Assembly: GCA_016234425.1 (NCBI GenBank)
Contig: JACRCA010000218.1
Coordinates: 1-13,582 of the forward strand
DNA: 13,582 bases
Direction: 5' to 3'
From: Deltaproteobacteria bacterium
GTDB lineage: Bacteria > Desulfobacterota > SM23-61
The notes under the pieces were generated by a model, which saw only the letters and a list, made by a program, of their open reading frames with translations, was not told where the DNA came from and made no database searches. The position numbers were made by a program, and so were the translations under genes. Below are positions 1-5,891 of this stretch, piece after piece. Position 1 is the first letter of the stretch; every line of letters starts with the position of its first letter.

Positions 1-69
1 ATTCGGGTAAGCTCAGACCCCGTATCCGAGTCCAAGAGTGCCGAAAGTTTCTGATCAGGGATAGGTTCC

Positions 70-3000
70 ATGATTCCGGGGATGGGTGAAAATTCTCCCT
101 TTCAGCCTCTCTTTGATTTTCTCGAAAAGCGGGGACCCTTGTTCTATGTCTATGGATTGAAAGGGTCTTCGCCGGCCTACCTTCTCTCCCGGGTTGCCCG
201 CAGAAGGCAAAATCCCATACTTGTTTTGACCGCCAGCGAGGAGAAGGCCGAGCGTTTCTTCCAAGAACTTCTCTTTTTTATCGGTGACAGCCAGAGGGTA
301 TTTCTTTACCCCAGCTGGGACCTCAAACCTTTTGAAAAAATTTCCCCTCCAGCCGAAGTGATGGGACAACAGTGGAACGTGAGACACCACCTGATTTCGG
401 AGCCCGGCCCGGCCATCGTAGTCGCTTCTTTGGAGGCGGTGCTCCAGAGGATCCCTCCTCGACAAGTCCTCCAGCGCTTCGCCTTTACGATTTCGCCCAA
501 CCAGGAATTCCAGAGGGAAGAGCTAATCTCCCGGTTAGAAGGAATGGGCTACGGGCACGTCAATTTGGTCGCCGAAATGGGGGAGTTTGCCGTACGTGGG
601 TACTTGGTGGATGTTTTTTCCCCTGCGACTCCGGCTCCCTTGAGAGTGGAATTTTTAGAGGATCGGGTGGAATCGGTACGGACCTTCGACCCGGACAGCC
701 AGCGGTCTTCCGAGGCCTTGGAGCGGGCGCTCATTCTGCCGGTTAGGGAAGCTCTGTTCTTTCCCGAATTCATCGCCCAAGCTACCTCGCGGCTTACAGC
801 ACGCCTTCCTACCGACCCAGATTTGCGGAAATCTGCGGAAGAGGTTTTGGAAAAGATTCGACAAGGCATCCCCTTTCCAGGCGTGGAATTCTACCAGTCC
901 TTTTTTTATTCCATATTGGAAAGTTTCTTCGATTATCTCCCCCCGTCAACGGCAATTTTTCTCGAAGAACCGCCCGAGCTGGAGGGGGGTCTGAATCGTT
1001 TCTGGGAAGAGGCTCGGGGGGCATGGGAGGATGCTTTTTTGCAAGGAGAATTTTGGCCAGCCCCGGCAGAGCTTTATTTGTCAAACGAGGAATTTTCTGG
1101 ACGCAGCGAGTCATTCTCCCGGGTAGCTTTTCAGGCCTTGGAAACAGGAGTCGAAGATCGCGCCCTGGCGCGACTGCGCCTGGAGACAGATTCGCATGAG
1201 CGGTTGCGCTCAGACCTTCTATCTTCTAAATCCGAAGAAGGGGTCTTAAGGCTGCTGGCCCAGCGCATTCGCACAAGTTCGGAAAAAGGAATCAGTACGC
1301 TTCACAGCTGTTCCAGCCTGCGCTCTGCCCAGCGATTGGAAGAAATGCTCGAAAGACATGACCTGAGTGTGCAAATCCTGAAGAAATCATTTTCTTCCTG
1401 GACTGCCGCCGATTCCCAAGGATGGGACGTAACCCTTTTCATCGGAGACCTTTCCCGGGGGTTTATTTTCCAACGCGCCGGGTTGATGCTCATTACCGAG
1501 AGCGAGCTTTTTGGTGAGAAACGTCCGCGGAAACGTCCGGCCGTTCCCCTGAAGGATCATGCCCTGGCTGCCTTCAGCGAATTAAAGGTGGATGATTATG
1601 TAGTCCATGCCGACCATGGGATTGGAATCTATCGCGGTCTGCTGAAGTTCAAGCTGGGGGATGAGGAACACGACTTTCTCCTCATCGAGTATCAGGGGGG
1701 AGACAAGCTTTATCTTCCCGTTTATCGCCTTAACCTGGTGCAGAAATATGTTGGGGGAGGTGAGAGCCAGCCGCGGATGGATAAACTGGGGGGAACCTCT
1801 TGGGAAAAAGCCAAGAAGCGGGTGAAGAATTCCCTGCGCGAACTGGCCGAGGAGCTTGTCAAGCTTTACGCGATCCGAGCGGTAATTAAAGGGCATGCTT
1901 TTTCCCCGGTGGATGATCTTCTCAAGGAGTTCGAAGCTTCCTTCGAATATGAGGAGACGCTGGACCAGATGCAGGCCATCGAGGATGTAATGGCGGACAT
2001 GGGAGGCGAGAAACCCATGGACCGACTGATTTGCGGGGATGTCGGCTTCGGGAAGACGGAAGTGGCTATGCGAGCATCGTTCCGGGCCATGATGGATGGA
2101 AAACAGGTGGCCGTGCTGGTTCCCACAACGGTTTTAGCTCAGCAGCATTACCAGACCTTCTCCGGCCGTTTCGCGCCCTGTCCTTTCCGCGTGGAGATGC
2201 TTAGCCGTTTCCGATCGCTGAAGGAGCAGAAGCAGGTCTTGGAAGATTTGGGCAAAGGGAAAATAGATTTGGTCATCGGTACGCATCGTTTATTGCAGAG
2301 GGATGTCGCCTTCAAGGACTTGGGTCTGCTGGTGGTGGACGAGGAGCATCGCTTCGGGGTGAAGCACAAGGAGAGGCTCAAGCGCCTGCGCTCCAACGTG
2401 GATGTCCTTACTCTGACAGCCACCCCTATTCCGCGGACATTGCAGATGTCTCTGGGGGGTATCCGGGACCTGAGCGTAATTGAAACCCCGCCGGAAGATC
2501 GGCTGGCCATTCGCACCTACGTCACGGAGTTCGATGAAGAGGTCATCCGCGACGCCATCCGCCGCGAACTGCGGCGTGGGGGACAGATCTTTTTCGTGCA
2601 CAACCGGGTGCAATCCATTCCCGCCATGGAAAAATTTTTGCGGCGTTTAGTCCCGGAAGCTCGCCTGGCCATTGCTCATGGACAGATGGCCGAGCGGGAC
2701 TTGGAGCGGGTCATGCTGGCTTTTGTCAAGAAAGAAATCAATTTGCTGCTGACCACGACCATCATTGAATCTGGTCTGGACTTCCCTGCCGCGAATACCA
2801 TCGTCATTAACCGGGCAGATAAATTAGGGTTAGCCCAGATGTACCAGCTTCGCGGGCGGGTGGGACGGTCAAAGGAACGAGCTTACGCCTATCTTTTGGT
2901 GCCTGGCCTTGCGGCCATGGGGCAGGATGCCCGCAAGCGGCTGGAGGCCCTGCAAGAAGTAACCGAGCTGGGCTTAGGGTTGAAGCTGGCCATGCATGAC

Positions 3001-3570
3001 CTGGAGATTCGGGGTGCCGGAACGCTCTTGGGAGACGCCCAGTCCGGGCACATCGCCGCGGTGGGGTATGACATGTACTTGCAAATTTTGGAGCAGGCCG
3101 TCCAAGAGTTGAAAGGAGAAGAAGTGGTGGAGGAGGTTGAACCAGAGATTGATCTGCCCATTCCAGCCTTCATCCCCGCCGATTACGTCGAGGATATCAA
3201 TCAACGCCTCATCTTTTACCGACGTTTTTCCTCAGCCCGGTCCGAGAAAGAGGTGGAAGAAATCGGCGAAGAGCTGAGGGACCGGTTCGGCCCGATGCCC
3301 CCGGTTTTAATAAACCTGCTCCAGGTCATGGACCTGAAGTTGCTTTTGAAAAGGGCGGGCGTGAGACGGGTATATACGGAAAAGGAAAAGGTTATCCTGG
3401 CTTTTGATTCCCATTCCTCCGTTGATCCCGCACGGCTTGTGGCTGCTGTGGTGAGGGGAGGGGGAAAGAGGGAGTTCACCCCGGACGGCCGGTTGAAGAT
3501 CCGGGTAGGCGAAAAGGGATGGAGCGGGATGGTAGAAGAAACCAGAAAATTATTGCTGGAGGTCATCTGA
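70..3570 (+). CDS. mfd: Transcription-repair coupling factor Mfd
   Basis: Mfd is an ATP-driven DNA translocase. It pushes or releases RNA polymerase stalled at lesions and recruits UvrA, starting transcription-coupled excision repair. The 1166 residues match the usual family length (about 1150). In order: a UvrB-like N-terminal module (about 1-330); the RNA polymerase-interacting CarD-like domain (about 503-580, with HADHGIGIYRG near 512); a RecG-like helicase core with Walker A GDVGFGKT (656-663), DEEH (757-760), TATPIPRT (about 782-789) and QLRGRVGR (about 926-933); the translocation motif LEIRGAGTLLG (978-988); and the C-terminal D7 domain (about 1031-1166), which normally masks the UvrA-binding surface. 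All key motifs are intact. The ATG at 70 follows a purine-rich stretch (AGGGATAGG). A second in-frame ATG at 82 cannot be excluded. The gene heads the + strand block that also carries uvrA, its partner in repair. Confidence 0.98.
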   Translation: MIPGMGENSPFQPLFDFLEKRGPLFYVYGLKGSSPAYLLSRVARRRQNPILVLTASEEKAERFFQELLFFIGDSQRVFLYPSWDLKPFEKISPPAEVMGQQWNVRHHLISEPGPAIVVASLEAVLQRIPPRQVLQRFAFTISPNQEFQREELISRLEGMGYGHVNLVAEMGEFAVRGYLVDVFSPATPAPLRVEFLEDRVESVRTFDPDSQRSSEALERALILPVREALFFPEFIAQATSRLTARLPTDPDLRKSAEEVLEKIRQGIPFPGVEFYQSFFYSILESFFDYLPPSTAIFLEEPPELEGGLNRFWEEARGAWEDAFLQGEFWPAPAELYLSNEEFSGRSESFSRVAFQALETGVEDRALARLRLETDSHERLRSDLLSSKSEEGVLRLLAQRIRTSSEKGISTLHSCSSLRSAQRLEEMLERHDLSVQILKKSFSSWTAADSQGWDVTLFIGDLSRGFIFQRAGLMLITESELFGEKRPRKRPAVPLKDHALAAFSELKVDDYVVHADHGIGIYRGLLKFKLGDEEHDFLLIEYQGGDKLYLPVYRLNLVQKYVGGGESQPRMDKLGGTSWEKAKKRVKNSLRELAEELVKLYAIRAVIKGHAFSPVDDLLKEFEASFEYEETLDQMQAIEDVMADMGGEKPMDRLICGDVGFGKTEVAMRASFRAMMDGKQVAVLVPTTVLAQQHYQTFSGRFAPCPFRVEMLSRFRSLKEQKQVLEDLGKGKIDLVIGTHRLLQRDVAFKDLGLLVVDEEHRFGVKHKERLKRLRSNVDVLTLTATPIPRTLQMSLGGIRDLSVIETPPEDRLAIRTYVTEFDEEVIRDAIRRELRRGGQIFFVHNRVQSIPAMEKFLRRLVPEARLAIAHGQMAERDLERVMLAFVKKEINLLLTTTIIESGLDFPAANTIVINRADKLGLAQMYQLRGRVGRSKERAYAYLLVPGLAAMGQDARKRLEALQEVTELGLGLKLAMHDLEIRGAGTLLGDAQSGHIAAVGYDMYLQILEQAVQELKGEEVVEEVEPEIDLPIPAFIPADYVEDINQRLIFYRRFSSARSEKEVEEIGEELRDRFGPMPPVLINLLQVMDLKLLLKRAGVRRVYTEKEKVILAFDSHSSVDPARLVAAVVRGGGKREFTPDGRLKIRVGEKGWSGMVEETRKLLLEVI

Positions 3571-3631
3571 AATGTTAAAATAAAAATTTAGCCTATGTTT
3601 TCTGATTTCTTTCGAAAGCTTTAAAAAAATT

Positions 3632-4600
3632 ATGCTGAAAAAAATCCTTCCCTCCTTAATGGCGGTGTTCTTCCTTCTTCCATCCAGCGGCGCCCGGAGC
3701 GAAATCGTAGAGCGCATTGTGGCCCTAGTCAACAATGAGGTCATCACCCTCTCGGAATTGGAGGAGTCGGGCAAACGGCTCTTCGAACAGATTCAACAGG
3801 GCACTCTTCCCTCCGAGCGAGAAGAGAAGTTGAAAAAAGCTCGGGCGGAGGTGCTGGACCAATTGATCGAGAACAAGCTTCTGGAGCAAGAGATTAAAAA
3901 TAAGAAGATTGAGGTTCCCGAGCGGGATGTGGACGCAGCCATCGAAGACATCATGAAGGCGAATCGTCTCACAGAGAATGAGTTGAAGATGGCTCTGGCC
4001 AAAGAGGGGATGACTTTTTCTCTCTACCGCAGGCATCTCCGCGAAGACCTCGGCAAAATGCGTCTGATTAATCGGGAGATCAAATCGAAGATTGTCATCA
4101 AAGAGGAAGACCTGCGGAGACACCATAGGGAGAATTCCATAAGATACTCCGATCCGTTGGAAGTGAAGGTGCAGCAAATTTTCTTCCCTGTCCCCAACTG
4201 GGCCACGGAAGAGGAGATCTCGCGCCTTCGCCAAGAAGCCCAATCCATTCTGGAAAGGGCTCAAACAGGGGAAGACTTTGCCGAGCTCGCCAGCAGATAT
4301 TCTAAAGGGCCAGAAGCCAGGGAAGGGGGAGTTTTGGGCTTTTTTAAACCCAAAGAATTGCGGCCCGAGCTGGAAGAAGTGGTCTTCAAAATGAAACCTG
4401 GTGAAATGAGTCACGTGGTCAGGAGCCCGGAGGGGTTTCATATCCTGCGGGTACTGGAGCGCAAGGGTGGCGAGCCCAAATCGTTTGCCGAAGTTCAGAC
4501 CGGGATACGGGAAGAAATGGTGCAGGCTGAGGCCGAAAGGCAATTCCAGGAGTGGATGAAAGCCCTGAAGGCCAAAGCCTACATCGAGGTAAGGTTGTAA
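3632..4600 (+). CDS. SurA/PpiC-type periplasmic peptidyl-prolyl isomerase
   Basis: Likely a periplasmic chaperone and prolyl isomerase that helps outer-membrane or secreted proteins fold. Residues 1-23 form a signal peptide: MLKK, a hydrophobic core, then a probable cut after GARS. A SurA N-terminal-like helical domain follows (about 24-165), opening with IVERIVALVNNEVITLSELE, typical of the family. One parvulin domain spans about 174-278, with the conserved pattern EDFAELASRYSKGPEAREGG, then GFF and a final EGFHILRV. A charged C-terminal helix ends the protein. At 322 residues it has one isomerase domain, whereas E. coli SurA (428 residues) has two, so it should not simply be called surA. 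The start ATG has no clear ribosome-binding site; the upstream bases are AT-rich. It lies 61 bases after mfd and 83 before pdxA. An mfd/SurA-like/pdxA neighbourhood is, from memory, common in Deltaproteobacteria. Confidence 0.92.
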   Translation: MLKKILPSLMAVFFLLPSSGARSEIVERIVALVNNEVITLSELEESGKRLFEQIQQGTLPSEREEKLKKARAEVLDQLIENKLLEQEIKNKKIEVPERDVDAAIEDIMKANRLTENELKMALAKEGMTFSLYRRHLREDLGKMRLINREIKSKIVIKEEDLRRHHRENSIRYSDPLEVKVQQIFFPVPNWATEEEISRLRQEAQSILERAQTGEDFAELASRYSKGPEAREGGVLGFFKPKELRPELEEVVFKMKPGEMSHVVRSPEGFHILRVLERKGGEPKSFAEVQTGIREEMVQAEAERQFQEWMKALKAKAYIEVRL

Positions 4601-4619
4601 AAAAAGCTGTGTCAGTGTG

Positions 4620-4678
4620 AGTGTGAGTGTCAGGAAGGAAAAAATGGTGATACTCACTACTGACACGGACACTTTTTT
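4620..4678 (+). terminator. Terminator-like or attenuator-like hairpin before pdxA
   Basis: The arm AGTGTGAGTGTCAG (4620-4633) pairs with CTGACACGGACACT (4660-4673) at 12 of 14 positions, with a two-base internal mismatch. A run of T (4673-4678) follows directly, as in an intrinsic terminator. The 26-base loop contains a small inner stem (GTGA/TCAC). A second copy of GTGTCAG at 4609-4615 can pair with the same right arm through GTGTCAGT/ACTGACAC, so two structures compete. The T-run ends five bases before the pdxA ATG. Whether it stops transcription, attenuates it, or is only a by-product of GTGTGA-type simple repeats cannot be told from sequence. Confidence 0.5.
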
Positions 4679-4683
4679 CACCG

Positions 4684-5754
4684 ATGAGTTACCGAAAAAA
4701 AGGCTGGAAGCCGAGGATCGCCATCACCATGGGGGATCCCAGGGGGATCGGGCCAGAGGTAGTTGCCAAAGCGTTTGCTCGAGTTCACCTCAGTAAGGTC
4801 TGTACCCCACTGGTTCTCGGAGATAGGCATATTCTTGACAGAGCCATTAAAAGCATGCGTTTAGGGCTGGAGATAGTGGAAGTTGGCGAGCAATCCCAGG
4901 AAGTCTGGCCTGGGGTGCTGCCCGTCTTCTCGCTGTCAAATTTGCCCGCCCGTAGGCTTCCAGAGGAAATTCCTCCAGAAGAAAGTTCCCGCGCCTCTTT
5001 TGCCTACGTGGAGAGGGCAGCGAAAATGGCCCTGGATGGAAAAGTAGAAGCCATCGTCACAGCCCCTGTGAGTAAAGAAGCCATTCATGGAGCAGGCATC
5101 CCCTTCCAGGGACACACGGAATACCTGGCAGAAATTTCCGGAACCAAGAAATTCGTCATGATGCTCGTCGGGAAGCGGTTAAAAGTAGCCTTAGTAACTA
5201 CTCACATCCCCCTCGGTGCCGTGCCAAAATATTTGCAGGAGGAAAAAATCCTTTCGGTCATCGAAGTCACGAGTCAGGGATTGTTAGATTACTTTCAGAA
5301 AAGTGCGCCCTCCATTGCGGTGGCCGCCCTTAACCCGCATGCGGGTGAAGGGGGGCTTTTTGGAAAAGAAGAGCGGATCATTTCTCAGGCTGTCCAACGG
5401 GTTCGAGAAAAAGGGATCTCCGTTTCAGGCCCCTGGCCTGCAGATTCTCTATTCCCCCGCGCCCAAAGGGGCGAATTCGACGTCGTGGTTTGCATGTACC
5501 ACGACCAGGGTTTGATCCCGCTGAAGCTTCTCCATTTCGATACCGCCGTGAACGTTACTCTGGGCCTTCCTTTTATCCGTACCTCTGTGGATCATGGCGT
5601 AGCCTACGACATCGCTGGCCGAGGGGTGGCCAGTTCGCGTTCCCTGGAAGAGGCCATCCGGTTAGCTGCCCGCATGGCCAGGACAAAGGAAAAAAATAAA
5701 TCCCTTTCTGGACGCAGATTCACCCTGTTAGATAGTAAACATCTAACAGGGTAA
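4684..5754 (+). CDS. pdxA: 4-hydroxythreonine-4-phosphate dehydrogenase PdxA
   Basis: PdxA is a cytoplasmic metal-dependent enzyme. It oxidises 4-phosphohydroxy-L-threonine with NAD(P) to a product that decarboxylates to 3-amino-2-oxopropyl phosphate, the partner substrate of PdxJ in DXP-dependent pyridoxal phosphate synthesis. The family opening AITMGDPRGIGPEV lies at about 13-26. GHTEYL (H144) is in the substrate site. The three metal-ligand histidines appear in TTHIPL (H174), NPHAGEGG (H219) and YHDQGLIPLK (H273). The end of the fold is marked by VDHGVAYDIAGRG. The 356 residues exceed E. coli PdxA (329). Part of the excess is a basic tail, and its last 14 residues (343-356) are encoded by a palindromic repeat, so the native end was probably shorter. 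The ATG at 4684 has no Shine-Dalgarno sequence and sits just after a T-run hairpin, so expression may be weak or controlled. Confidence 0.97.
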   Translation: MSYRKKGWKPRIAITMGDPRGIGPEVVAKAFARVHLSKVCTPLVLGDRHILDRAIKSMRLGLEIVEVGEQSQEVWPGVLPVFSLSNLPARRLPEEIPPEESSRASFAYVERAAKMALDGKVEAIVTAPVSKEAIHGAGIPFQGHTEYLAEISGTKKFVMMLVGKRLKVALVTTHIPLGAVPKYLQEEKILSVIEVTSQGLLDYFQKSAPSIAVAALNPHAGEGGLFGKEERIISQAVQRVREKGISVSGPWPADSLFPRAQRGEFDVVVCMYHDQGLIPLKLLHFDTAVNVTLGLPFIRTSVDHGVAYDIAGRGVASSRSLEEAIRLAARMARTKEKNKSLSGRRFTLLDSKHLTG

Positions 5755-5762
5755 ACGCAGAT
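5710..5762. repeat. Palindromic repeat overlapping the end of pdxA
   Basis: A perfect 12-bp stem, ACCCTGTTAGAT (5722-5733) and ATCTAACAGGGT (5741-5752), encloses a 7-base loop. It is flanked by two direct copies of ACGCAGAT (5712-5719 and 5755-5762). The right arm ends on the first base of the pdxA stop codon. No T-run follows, so it does not look like an intrinsic terminator. ACGCAGAT motifs around a hairpin resemble dispersed intergenic repeats (REP-like) that I recall from Deltaproteobacteria. Membership of a repeat family is inferred, since only this copy is visible. Confidence 0.6.
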
Positions 5763-5859
5763 AAGAAACTAGGAGTCAGAACCCAAAGTTCAGAAGGGAG
5801 AATGGAGAAGAAGGGGAAATGGATCTTTTTTCTGGGGATATCGGCGAGAATCTGCGTCC
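5710..5859. repeat. Inverted repeat bounding the pdxA-uvrA gap
   Basis: GGACGCAGATT (5710-5720) is repeated as its exact complement AATCTGCGTCC at 5849-5859, so an 11-bp inverted repeat brackets about 128 bases. The enclosed DNA holds the 12-bp hairpin, a third ACGCAGAT motif, and purine-rich low-complexity sequence with scattered CAGAA words. No open reading frame of note lies inside. It could be the two ends of a small non-autonomous element or two independent copies of a dispersed repeat in opposite orientation. Confidence 0.5.
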
Positions 5860-5891
5860 CAATTCATTTTTGATTTTTGGATTTTTTTGTT

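Noticed and set aside
1..54. Open + strand frame ending in TGA at 52-54, possibly the tail of an upstream gene.
   Set aside because: It has only 17 codons with no recognisable motif, and such a frame is common by chance. Another frame is also open here. The upstream gene cannot be judged from this window.
3609..3618. Palindrome CTTTCGAAAG between mfd and the SurA-like gene, considered as a terminator.
   Set aside because: It is a self-complementary word with no loop and is followed by A-rich rather than T-rich sequence, so it is not a convincing intrinsic terminator.
3595..3624. Nine-codon frame (MFSDFFRKL) before the SurA-like gene.
   Set aside because: Too short, with no ribosome-binding site and no reason to think it is translated.
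3725..4681. Long antisense open frame (318 codons) opposite the SurA-like gene, and a similar one of 294 codons opposite uvrA (5994-6878).
   Set aside because: They show no family motifs and their residue make-up mirrors the sense genes. The sense strands encode clearly recognisable proteins.
5722..5752. The 12-bp hairpin at the end of pdxA as an intrinsic terminator.
   Set aside because: No T-run follows on either strand and the stem lies within coding sequence, so a repeat element fits better.
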